This document shows positions 17,552 through 24,785 of a DNA stretch of 33,913 nt, piece by piece (the stretch's first letter is position 1; the number at the start of each line of letters is the position of its first letter). The position numbers and the translations under genes are program-made. Below the pieces are notes generated by a model. The model searched no databases and had not been told where the DNA came from. It saw nothing but the letters and a program-made list of their open reading frames with translations. Source of the DNA: Gemmatimonadota bacterium (GTDB taxonomy: Bacteria > Gemmatimonadota > Gemmatimonadetes > Gemmatimonadales > GWC2-71-9). The stretch spans positions 1 through 33,913 of the forward strand of contig JAJCZW010000189.1 of assembly GCA_029262155.1 (NCBI GenBank). Reading direction: 5' to 3'.

Positions 17552-18325
17552 TCAGACCGGGGCCAGGGCAAGCACCCGGAGCGGGCTCCCACTTCCGCGA
17601 ACCAGTTTGAGCGGGGCCGCGATGACGATCGCGCCGGTGGGCGGGAGTTTGTCGAGGTTGCAGAGGCTGGCGAGCCCAAACTTGCCGGCACCGTGCATGA
17701 TGTTGTGGTTGGAGAACGGCGGGTCGAATCCTCCGGCTTGGCCAGCATCGGTGCCGATCGTTTCGGCTCCAACGCCAAGGATGTCTCTCTCTTGGGCCAA
17801 GAACCGGGAAGCGTCAGGGTGAAAGCCCGGCGAGTGGGGGCCGGTTTCGTCGGCGTTGGTGAACTCGGTCCCGGTTCGCTTACTCCAATCGGTGCGGAGC
17901 AGGACCCAGGCGCCGGTCGCAATCCGACCATGGCGTTCTTCCCAGGTGGCGATCCAGTCAGGGGTGACCAAGAAATCTGCGTCTTCCGCCGCTTCTCGGC
18001 TCGCGTCGAGCACACACGCCGGACCGATGAACCGACTGGCGGGAATCGTATCGCAGGCATTCTGCTTCAGATCCTTGCCCGTGATCCAGTGGATCGGGGC
18101 GTCAAAGTGGGTACCGGTGTGTTCACCCATCCGGATGGTGTTCCAGTACCAGGCCGGCCCTCTGTCGTCGAATTCGCTCAGGGTATCGATACTGACTCCT
18201 GGGCTCGCGGCGAATTGTGGTGGAAGATCGATCACCGGTGTCTCGGGACCCAACGGCTGGGTTAGATCGATAACCTCCACCCGCCCCGATTGGAGTGCGG
18301 CCAGAAGAGAGGAGAGGACGTTCAT
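17552..18325 (-). CDS. Cyclase family / kynurenine formamidase-like metal hydrolase
   Basis: 257 residues. The track start at 18487 lies inside the neighbouring gene; ATG 18325 has AAGGAG 7 bases upstream. The fold is the cyclase (PF04199) family: VIDLTQPLGPETPVIDLP at the N-terminus, then the metal-binding motif HTGTHFDAPIHW (HxGTHxDxxxH), GAWVLLRTDWSKR and GVGAETIGTDAG. Members hydrolyse N-formylkynurenine, cyclic imides or isatin using Mn or Zn. It follows the ThDP decarboxylase beta gene by 26 bases on the same strand, so all three are one operon. That pairing hints at a pathway where an amide or lactone is opened and a 2-oxo acid is decarboxylated. The substrate is unknown. Confidence 0.9.
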   Translation of the reverse strand: MNVLSSLLAALQSGRVEVIDLTQPLGPETPVIDLPPQFAASPGVSIDTLSEFDDRGPAWYWNTIRMGEHTGTHFDAPIHWITGKDLKQNACDTIPASRFIGPACVLDASREAAEDADFLVTPDWIATWEERHGRIATGAWVLLRTDWSKRTGTEFTNADETGPHSPGFHPDASRFLAQERDILGVGAETIGTDAGQAGGFDPPFSNHNIMHGAGKFGLASLCNLDKLPPTGAIVIAAPLKLVRGSGSPLRVLALAPV

Positions 18326-18351
18326 CGTGCTGCTCCTTCCAAAGTTCAGGC

Positions 18352-18924
18352 TCAGGACGCTCCGTGCCCGATGAGCCAGCGCTGGAACTGAAACCGATTT
18401 TCGAGGAGGCTCAGGTCGGTGACGTAACCCGAGGGCCCGATGGGCTCCACCTTGGCGACCAGGGTGGTGAGTTCGTCCGCGTGGCACGCCTCGCGAAACG
18501 CCTCGGCAAAGGTGTCGACGGTGTCGACGGTCAAGGTCCGGGGCACGCCAGCGGCCTTGGCGATCTGCGCCAAGTCGCTGCCGGTCGAGGTGGCGGTCGG
18601 GAATCCGCCGACCGAGAGGAGGCTGCCGTTGTCAAACACCACATGCACCAGGTTCCGTGGCCGATATCGGGCTAAAGTTGTGAGCCCACCCAGGTTCATC
18701 AGCAGCGACCCATCGCCATCGAAGACGACGACGGATTGATCGGGTCGGGCGAGCGCAATGCCGAGCCCAAGTGACGATGCCAACCCCATAGCGTGCTGCA
18801 GATAAAAGAAGTTGGGTTGATGCCCCAGCGATTGCAGTTCAGCGGCGACCGCGCCCATGATCGTGACCACAGCGCGTCCGTCGAGGTCTGCATAGACCGC
18901 GTCGAGTGCGGCTAGTCGTCGCAT
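18352..18924 (-). CDS. ThDP-dependent decarboxylase, beta (ThDP-binding) subunit
   Basis: 190 residues; the shadow extension in the track (to 19107) is discarded because ATG 18924 overlaps the alpha-subunit stop by one base (TGATG). It resembles the beta subunit of sulfopyruvate decarboxylase (ComE) and the C-terminal half of phosphonopyruvate decarboxylase. Early on it has FFYLQHAMGLASSLGLGIALA, then the ThDP/Mg motif GDGSLLMNLGGLTTLARYRPRNLVHVVFDN, with the following DNGSLLSVGGFPT in place of the usual DNxxYxSTGGQ. A role in decarboxylating a 3-carbon 2-oxo acid carrying a polar group fits the family. No ComA, ComB or ComC gene is nearby, so coenzyme M synthesis is unlikely. Confidence 0.88.
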   Translation of the reverse strand: MRRLAALDAVYADLDGRAVVTIMGAVAAELQSLGHQPNFFYLQHAMGLASSLGLGIALARPDQSVVVFDGDGSLLMNLGGLTTLARYRPRNLVHVVFDNGSLLSVGGFPTATSTGSDLAQIAKAAGVPRTLTVDTVDTFAEAFREACHADELTTLVAKVEPIGPSGYVTDLSLLENRFQFQRWLIGHGAS

Positions 18925-19439
18925 CAGGCGTCCTCCCACATCAAGTCGCGGCCAAGGAGGAGGGCCACCGGACGCAAAGCAGCGTTGGCGAGCGTCTGCG
19001 CCTTCTGGATCTTGGAGAGGACCTGGTCCGGGGCATCGAGCGTGTCGTAGGGGATGCCGAGTGCGTTCAGGGTTGAGAGGGTGACGCCGCCGCCCTCGGT
19101 CTGCCAAGGGTCGCGTTCGCCAAAGGTCCCCCGATGACTGATCAGCATCAGGAGCGGAATGCGAAACAGTTGCGCCCCCGAGACAATGCCATTGATGGCG
19201 GCAAGAAACCCGTGGTTCTGCATCAGCATCGCCGATTTGACGCCCGCGAGATGAGCTCCCATCGAGATCCCCACGCCCTCTTCCTCCTTGGCGAGGCGCA
19301 CGAGGGTCATGTCGGCGTCATCTTCCGCCATTCTGATCAGATGGACCAGCCATGTTTCCGGTAACGCCGAGATCAGCCGGACATCGGAGGCCTTGAGGGC
19401 GTCGTAGATCATCTGCGAGTGGGTGATAGAGACAGGCAT
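18924..19439 (-). CDS. ThDP-dependent decarboxylase, alpha subunit
   Basis: 171 residues, like sulfopyruvate decarboxylase alpha (ComD) or the N-terminal PYR domain of phosphonopyruvate decarboxylase. SQMIYDALKASDVRLISALPETWL opens the domain. LAKEEEGVGISMGAHLAGVKSAMLMQNHG contains the conserved Glu that activates the ThDP aminopyrimidine, and PLLMLISHRGTFGE follows. The true start is ATG 19439; the track start at 19679 is a shadow of the divergent M20 gene. It is the first gene of a three-gene operon (alpha, beta, cyclase) divergent from the M20 amidohydrolase, with about 100 bases between for both promoters. Alpha and beta should form a heterotetramer or larger complex with active sites at their interface. 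Confidence 0.88.
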   Translation of the reverse strand: MPVSITHSQMIYDALKASDVRLISALPETWLVHLIRMAEDDADMTLVRLAKEEEGVGISMGAHLAGVKSAMLMQNHGFLAAINGIVSGAQLFRIPLLMLISHRGTFGERDPWQTEGGGVTLSTLNALGIPYDTLDAPDQVLSKIQKAQTLANAALRPVALLLGRDLMWEDA

Positions 19440-19542
19440 GGGCAGGAATATCCGTCCCCAATCGCGATTCGTCAAAGGACCTCTAGTCGGATAGGCGGCG
19501 TCTCGGTATCGTTGACCCATACCTGACACGCGAGGTCTCTCG
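19440..19542. promoter_or_regulatory. Divergent promoter region between decarboxylase operon and M20 gene
   Basis: This 103-base gap must hold promoters for the minus-strand decarboxylase/cyclase operon and the plus-strand M20 gene. I see no clear operator palindrome. Co-regulation of the two sides is possible but not shown. Confidence 0.35.
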
Positions 19543-21129
19543 ATGCGGATGTCCCTCCGGCGGCTCCTCCTGCCCCTTCTTCCGACCCTTCTTCTCCCAA
19601 CGTTCCTGGGCGCGAGCCAAGACCTCTCGGGGCTCAAACGCGAGGTGCAGGAGGAGGTTGGCCGGATGCAGCAGTTCACCCAACAGATGGTGGATCAGAT
19701 CTTCAGTTTCGGCGAGCTGGGGTTCCAGGAAGTGGAGACCTCGCGGTACCTGGTGCGGATATTACGGGAACATGGCTTCACCGTGGAAGAGGGAGTAGGC
19801 GGGATGCCGACCGCCTGGGTGGCAACCTGGGGTGCGGGCAAACCGGTCATTGCCTTGGGGAGCGATATCGATGGGATCCCGCAGGCATCGCAGAAGCCCG
19901 GAGTTGCTTACCGCGAACCGCTGGTCGAAGGCGCGCCGGGGCACGGAGAAGGCCATAACTCCGGTCAGGCGGTGGTGGTCACGGCGGCGATCGCGGTTAA
20001 ACAGCTTATGGAACGTGAGAAGATCGCCGGGACACTCAAGATCTTTCCTGGTGTGGCTGAAGAGCAGGTCGGCGGGAAGGCACATCTCATTCGAGCCGGC
20101 GTGTTCCGCGATGTGGACGCCGCGATCTTTGCCCATGTCGCCTCGAACATGCGGACTTCCTACGCCAACGAAGGGGGGAGTGGGCTCATCAGCGTCCAGT
20201 TTTCCTTCTTGGGTGAGACAGCCCACGCCGCCGGGGCCCCCTGGCGTGGGAGGAGCGCCTTGGATGCTGTCGAGTTGATGGATATCGGGTGGAACTTCCG
20301 CCGCGAACATATCCGGATCAATGCGCGTTCCCATTACGTGATTACCGACGGCGGCGATCAGCCCAATGTCGTCCCCCGAACGGCCACGGTCTGGTATTTC
20401 TTCCGCGAGATCACCTACCCCCGAATCAAGGCGCTGTTCGAGACCGGCCAGGAGGTGGCCCGCGGGGCAGCGATGATGACGGGGACAACGTTGGACAAAG
20501 TTCGAGTTGTGGGTGCCGCTTGGCCCCGGCATTTCAATAAACCGATCGCACTCGCCATGGACGCCAACATCCAAGCGGTTGGCTTACCGGCGTGGGACGA
20601 GAAGGACCAGGCGCTGGCCAAAGCGGTGCAGACCGAACTTGGTGTCGAACCGAAGGGGCTCGAAACCGAACTCGACTCCTTGAATCGCGGCATACCAGAT
20701 GACAAGAATACCGGCGGCGGCTCCGACGACATCGGCGACGTCTCCTGGAATGTGCCGACCGTGACCCTCCGCTACCCGGCCAATATTCCGAACCTCCCCG
20801 GTCACCACTGGTCCAACGCGATCGCGATGGCCACGCCGATCGCGCATAAGGGGTCGACCGCTGGCGCCCAGGTCGCGGCGATGACCATCCTCGATCTGAT
20901 GTTGACACCGGCGTTGGTCGATAGTGCGTGGGGATATTTCCGCGAGGTGCAAACCAAGGATCAACAGTACGAACCGTTGATTCGGCCGGAGGACCAACCG
21001 GCGCTCGATCTGAATCGAGGGATCATGGCCAAGTACCGCGAGCAGATGCGTCCGCTCTACTTCGATTCGACCCGGTACCAGACCTACCTGGAGCAGCTAG
21101 GGATTACGTATCCCACGATTCGACAGTAA
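19543..21129 (+). CDS. Exported AbgB-like M20 amidohydrolase
   Basis: 528 residues with a signal peptide (MRMSLRRLLLPLLPTLLLPTFLGASQ) and GAGGT before the ATG. The M20 metallopeptidase fold is clear: ALGSDIDGIPQ, GHGEGHNSGQAVVVTAA (the metal site usually written HACGHN; here the Cys is Glu), PGVAEEQVGGKAHLI with the catalytic EE, a lid domain (GETAHAAGAPWRGRSALDAVELM) and GGGSDDIGDVSWNVPT. The closest family is p-aminobenzoyl-glutamate hydrolase subunit B and related aminoacylases, which cleave N-acyl amino acids. It is exported, unlike AbgB. It is divergent from the decarboxylase/cyclase operon, so it may release the amide that feeds that pathway; this is inference. Confidence 0.9.
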   Translation: MRMSLRRLLLPLLPTLLLPTFLGASQDLSGLKREVQEEVGRMQQFTQQMVDQIFSFGELGFQEVETSRYLVRILREHGFTVEEGVGGMPTAWVATWGAGKPVIALGSDIDGIPQASQKPGVAYREPLVEGAPGHGEGHNSGQAVVVTAAIAVKQLMEREKIAGTLKIFPGVAEEQVGGKAHLIRAGVFRDVDAAIFAHVASNMRTSYANEGGSGLISVQFSFLGETAHAAGAPWRGRSALDAVELMDIGWNFRREHIRINARSHYVITDGGDQPNVVPRTATVWYFFREITYPRIKALFETGQEVARGAAMMTGTTLDKVRVVGAAWPRHFNKPIALAMDANIQAVGLPAWDEKDQALAKAVQTELGVEPKGLETELDSLNRGIPDDKNTGGGSDDIGDVSWNVPTVTLRYPANIPNLPGHHWSNAIAMATPIAHKGSTAGAQVAAMTILDLMLTPALVDSAWGYFREVQTKDQQYEPLIRPEDQPALDLNRGIMAKYREQMRPLYFDSTRYQTYLEQLGITYPTIRQ

Positions 21130-21141
21130 ACCGTGACTGTC

Positions 21142-21164
21142 ATCCCGAGCCGAAGGCGAGGGAT
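21142..21164. repeat. Dispersed-type hairpin repeat element (tandem G-A mismatch stem)
   Basis: TGTCATCCCGAGCCGAAGGCGAGGGATCTC resembles the widespread short repeat of the form TGTCATCC(C/T)GAGC..GAGGGATCT seen in many genomes between genes. It folds as ATCCC-GA-GCC-GAA-GGC-GA-GGGAT: two short perfect stems joined by opposed GA/GA, which can stack as sheared pairs. It lies 13 bases after the M20 stop and before the tRNA, where it could serve as a 3' stabiliser or transcription end. Only one copy is in this window. Confidence 0.55.
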
Positions 21165-21204
21165 CTCCCGGTCCTCTTCCTGTGCCGGATGCCGGGGCTC
21201 GTCA

Positions 21205-21278
21205 TGCGCCCTGAGGGACTCGAACCCCCAACCCCCAGATCCGAAGTCTGGTGCTCTATCCAGTTGAGCTAAGGACGC
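21205..21278 (-). tRNA. tRNA-Arg (anticodon UCG)
   Basis: Read on the minus strand: acceptor GCGTCCT pairs with AGGGCGC (one G-U), the D arm is GCTC-AACTGGATAG-AGC, and the anticodon stem CCAGA/TCTGG closes the loop CTTCGGA with TCG at positions 34-36. The T arm is GGGGG-TTCGAGT-CCCTC, with discriminator A. The anticodon reads CGA and, by wobble, other CGN Arg codons. The 3' CCA is not encoded (TGA follows), so the CCA-adding enzyme must finish it. It stands alone between the M20 gene and corA-like gene. Confidence 0.95.
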
Positions 21279-21339
21279 AAACCGGGGAGAAATCTCTGCG
21301 GAGTGAGGCGAGAAGGCAAACCCGTCCCGGGAGGGAAGG

Positions 21340-22401
21340 TTAAAGCCACCCCTTCTTGTGGAAGTACCTGAGCATCACCCCACCCACCGTCAGGAGAACT
21401 CCCCACAGCACGTAATACCCATACTTATAGCGAAACTCGGGCACGTTATCGAAGTTGGTTCCGTACACTCCGACGATAAAGGTGAGCGGGATGAAGATCG
21501 CGGCGAAGATCGTGAGCACCTTCATGATCTCGTTCAGGTTGGTGCCAACCGCCGTCCGGTAGGTATTGAGCTGATCGGTCAGCATATCCCGATAGGTGTC
21601 AACAGCCTCCGCCGCTTGGGTCGCGATGTCCTGCAGATCCCGCAGAAAAGGAGAGGTCTGGTCTTCGATCAAATCCGAGTCGGCCCGCGCAAACAGCTGA
21701 ATCGCTTCCCGGGCCGGCCGGATCATTTTGCGGAGGTAGTTCATCTCACATTTATAGGTCGTAATCTTTTCCAAGACCTCGTGATTGGCGCCGGTGAGGA
21801 TCTCTTCTTCCAGATCCTCCACCCGCTCACCGAGCCGCTCGACGACCGCGATGTATTGATCGACCACCGTGTCCAGCAACGCGTAGGCGAGATAATCACT
21901 GCCCCAGGTACGAATCCTCCCTTGACGATTGCGGAGCCGCTCTCGTACCGGCTCGAAGACGTCGCCCACTCGCTCCTGGAAGGTGATGACCCAGCGGTCT
22001 CCCAGCAGCACGCTCAACTGCTCGGCGATGATCCCCTTCTTCTCCTCCTGATCAAAGCGGAGCATCTTGACCACCAGAAACAGCACTTGGCCGCCGTCGA
22101 CGAAGGCGGGACGCTGCCCCGTATTGAGGACATCCTCCAGAATGAGGGAGTGGATGCCAAACCGATCGCCGATCTGATGAAGCACGGTGGCGTCGTGAAG
22201 GCCGTCGACATTGATCCAGGTGACCCCGCCGTCCGGCGCGGGGAGGTCCGCGATCGAGGTATGCTCGGTCTCCTCCATCGTCTCTGAGGTGTAGGCAATA
22301 CGGCGGATACGAGTCTGGTCCATCCGATGCTCCCCGATGAAGACGAGCGACCCGGGGACAGCCCCGATCCGTTTATCAGTTCCGCGGAGAAAACGCGCCA
22401 T
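21340..22401 (-). CDS. CorA-family divalent-cation transporter with GTN filter variant
   Basis: 353 residues. The track start at 22683 is a shadow of the divergent peptidase; ATG 22401 has AGGA upstream. The long cytoplasmic N-domain (VTWINVDGLHDATVLHQIGDRFGIHSLILEDVLN) and helical stalk (LEEEILTGANHEVLEKITTYKCEMNYLRKMIRPAREAIQLF) are followed by two membrane helices. The first is VLTIFAAIFIPLTFIVGVYG. The filter reads YGTNFDNVPE, not the usual YGMNF; the Thr codon is ACC and clear. CorA proteins form pentamers importing Mg, Co or Ni; ZntB relatives carry GIN. The GTN change may alter ion choice, but transport function is expected. Monocistronic, divergent from the M28 peptidase. Confidence 0.92.
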   Translation of the reverse strand: MARFLRGTDKRIGAVPGSLVFIGEHRMDQTRIRRIAYTSETMEETEHTSIADLPAPDGGVTWINVDGLHDATVLHQIGDRFGIHSLILEDVLNTGQRPAFVDGGQVLFLVVKMLRFDQEEKKGIIAEQLSVLLGDRWVITFQERVGDVFEPVRERLRNRQGRIRTWGSDYLAYALLDTVVDQYIAVVERLGERVEDLEEEILTGANHEVLEKITTYKCEMNYLRKMIRPAREAIQLFARADSDLIEDQTSPFLRDLQDIATQAAEAVDTYRDMLTDQLNTYRTAVGTNLNEIMKVLTIFAAIFIPLTFIVGVYGTNFDNVPEFRYKYGYYVLWGVLLTVGGVMLRYFHKKGWL

Positions 22402-22534
22402 GCAGGTTCCTGGCTGAGGGTAACGGAGTTTGGGCTCGGTGCCTGGAGGATGCAAGGACCCTGCGGCGTCGGTCGGATCGTGTAGATTTGAGTCTTCCCA
22501 GCGTTTCCCCAGACGGACCCACAAGGAGTCTTCC

Positions 22535-24244
22535 GTGCGTTTCCGTACTCTGTCCCATCTGACGACCTCGGCCACTCTGATCTTGGCCTTCGCCTGTGCC
22601 CCAACCGACAACGCGGCCGATGATGCCGCCCTCGCACCCGGGCTCGCCACACTGTCGGCCGACGAGTTGCTCGGTCGGATCACGACCTTGAGTTCCGATG
22701 CCTACGGCGGCCGAGCACCCGGAACCGCCGGTGAAGACAGTGCCGTTGCCTATCTTACGCGTGAGTTCGAAGCACTCGGCCTGGCACCCGGCAACCCCGA
22801 TGGAAGTTTCATCCAGCAGGTGTCGTTGGTCGGATGGCGCGGTGAACCCAAAGCCACCTTTGCGGTCGGCGGGAAGACCATCACCCCCTCCTTTCCCGAT
22901 CAGTATGTGGCCATCTCAAGGCGCAACCAGCCGACCGTCGCCGTTGATCAGAGCGACATCGTCTTTGTCGGGTATGGGGTCGTCGCGCCGGAATACGGAT
23001 GGGATGACTACAAAGATGTGGACGTGACCGGCAAGACGATCCTGATGTTGGTGAACGACCCCGCCGTCGCCAATCCCGCCGACGGGTCTGCGGTGGACGA
23101 GTCGATGTTCAAGGGCACCGCGATGACCTACTACGGTCGGTGGACCTATAAGTATGAGATTGCCACCGAAAAGGGGGCCGCAGCCGCCATCATTATCCAC
23201 GAGACCGGCCCCGCTGGGTACCCCTGGGAAGTGGTCTCAGGGAGCTGGGGCGCGCGCGAAAACATCGATGTGAAGAGTGCCGACGGGAACGCCGGGCGGA
23301 TCCCGATCGAAGCGTGGGTCACGCTCGACCTGGCCAAGGAGATGCTGACTGACGCCGGCCTCGACTTCGATTCCCTCAAAGCGATGGCCCGAACCAAGGA
23401 GTTCCGACCGGTCGCGCTAGGCGGGACCGCCTCGTTCCAGGTGAAAAACACCTCCCGAGAGATCCAATCCCGTAATGTGGTCGCCAAACTTGAGGGAAGC
23501 GATCCCGAACTCCAAAACGAGTACGTCATCTACAGCGCCCATTGGGATCATCTGGGCACAAGCGACCAGCTGACCGGCGATAACATATTCAATGGAGCGT
23601 TAGATAACGCCACCGGGTCCGCCGGCCTGGTGCAACTTGCCAAAGCCTTCAGTGCGCTCGATCCCGCGCCCACACGTTCCATTCTCTTCCTCGCTGTGAC
23701 GGCGGAGGAGTCCGGCCTCCTCGGCGCCAAGTACTACGCAGAAAACCCGCTCTATCCGCTGGAACAGACCGTAGCCGATATCAACATGGATGGGTTGAAC
23801 CAGTGGGGACCCACCCGGGACATCGTCGTGGTAGGGTATGGGAACTCGACGCTGGATGATGTGCTCGAATCGGCAGCGGCCGCCAAGGGACGAGTGATCG
23901 TGCCAGACCCCGAACCCGAGAAGGGCTTCTTCTACCGAAGCGATCACTTCGAGTTCGCCAAGAAAGGTGTTCCCGCACTCTACACCGACGCCGGCACCGA
24001 TTTTATAGGGAAACCAGAAGGTTACGGGAAATCCAAGCGGGATGAGTACACCGAAAAAGATTACCACAAACCGTCCGATGAAGTGAAACCCGATTGGGAC
24101 CTCAGCGGTGCGATGGAAGACCTGGGCCTGCTCCTCACCGTCGGGTACCGGGTGGCGAACGGAAGCACCTGGCCGGTCTGGGAGAGGGGCACCGAGTTCA
24201 AGGCCCTCCGTGAGGCGAGTCTGCAGAAACGGGCGGCACAATGA
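22535..24244 (+). CDS. PA-domain M28 zinc aminopeptidase, probable lipoprotein
   Basis: 569 residues. The preferred start is GTG 22535, which follows AAGGAG by 6 bases; the track ORF extends further up without support. The N-terminus ([25 protein letters not shown]) looks like a lipoprotein signal with a slightly atypical lipobox (AFAC). A PA insert ([33 protein letters not shown]) precedes the M28 domain. Metal and catalytic residues appear as [39 protein letters not shown] and [16 protein letters not shown]. It removes N-terminal amino acids from peptides outside the cytoplasmic membrane. Its last codons overlap the next gene (ATGA). Confidence 0.92.
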   Translation: MRFRTLSHLTTSATLILAFACAPTDNAADDAALAPGLATLSADELLGRITTLSSDAYGGRAPGTAGEDSAVAYLTREFEALGLAPGNPDGSFIQQVSLVGWRGEPKATFAVGGKTITPSFPDQYVAISRRNQPTVAVDQSDIVFVGYGVVAPEYGWDDYKDVDVTGKTILMLVNDPAVANPADGSAVDESMFKGTAMTYYGRWTYKYEIATEKGAAAAIIIHETGPAGYPWEVVSGSWGARENIDVKSADGNAGRIPIEAWVTLDLAKEMLTDAGLDFDSLKAMARTKEFRPVALGGTASFQVKNTSREIQSRNVVAKLEGSDPELQNEYVIYSAHWDHLGTSDQLTGDNIFNGALDNATGSAGLVQLAKAFSALDPAPTRSILFLAVTAEESGLLGAKYYAENPLYPLEQTVADINMDGLNQWGPTRDIVVVGYGNSTLDDVLESAAAAKGRVIVPDPEPEKGFFYRSDHFEFAKKGVPALYTDAGTDFIGKPEGYGKSKRDEYTEKDYHKPSDEVKPDWDLSGAMEDLGLLLTVGYRVANGSTWPVWERGTEFKALREASLQKRAAQ

Positions 24245-24768
24245 GCCGGCGCCAACTGCTCCGGCTCGCCTTCGGCCTCGTCATTGCCGGAGTTGGCACC
24301 GTGCGGGGCCTCGCTGCCCAATCCTCGGGCGGCGCGACCATTCTGTACCTCGTGCGCCATGCCGAAAAGGTCGACGCCAGTGCCGACCCCGATCTGTCGG
24401 CGAGTGGAAGGGTGCGCTCGGATGTGTTGGCCCATGTCCTGGCCGATGCAGGCCTCACGGGGATCTACAGCACCGATTTCAAGCGTACACGCCAGACGGC
24501 GGCACCGACCGCCGAGGCGCTCCATCTGCCGATCGCCTCGTACAACCCGCGAGATCTGACGGGGTTTGCGGCCCAAGTGAAAACCCAGCCCGGTCGTTTT
24601 CTCATTGTAGGACACAGCAATACCACACCGGCATTGGTGCGTGCGCTGGGCGGCGATCCGGTGCGGCCGATCCCGGATATCGAGTATGATCGGTTGTACC
24701 TGATCGTCATCCGCGATGGGACCGTGAGTTCCACGCTCCTGCGGTTCGGTGCGCCGAGCCCGTCATGA
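24241..24768 (+). CDS. Exported histidine phosphatase (RHG, phosphoglycerate-mutase-like)
   Basis: 175 residues. The ATG overlaps the M28 stop (ATGA). The leader [27 protein letters not shown] has a twin-arginine-like SRRxLL start, so Tat export is possible, though plain Sec export also fits. Catalytic motifs of the RHG branch-1 fold are present: LYLVRHAEK (phosphorylated His), [12 protein letters not shown] and [11 protein letters not shown] (second His). Such periplasmic SixA/PhoE-like phosphatases dephosphorylate small phosphoesters or proteins; substrate unknown. It lies between the peptidase and the Asp-box protein, with 17 bases to the latter, so the three form an operon. Confidence 0.88.
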   Translation: MSRRQLLRLAFGLVIAGVGTVRGLAAQSSGGATILYLVRHAEKVDASADPDLSASGRVRSDVLAHVLADAGLTGIYSTDFKRTRQTAAPTAEALHLPIASYNPRDLTGFAAQVKTQPGRFLIVGHSNTTPALVRALGGDPVRPIPDIEYDRLYLIVIRDGTVSSTLLRFGAPSPS

Positions 24769-24785
24769 TGTAGGAGGAGGGTAGG

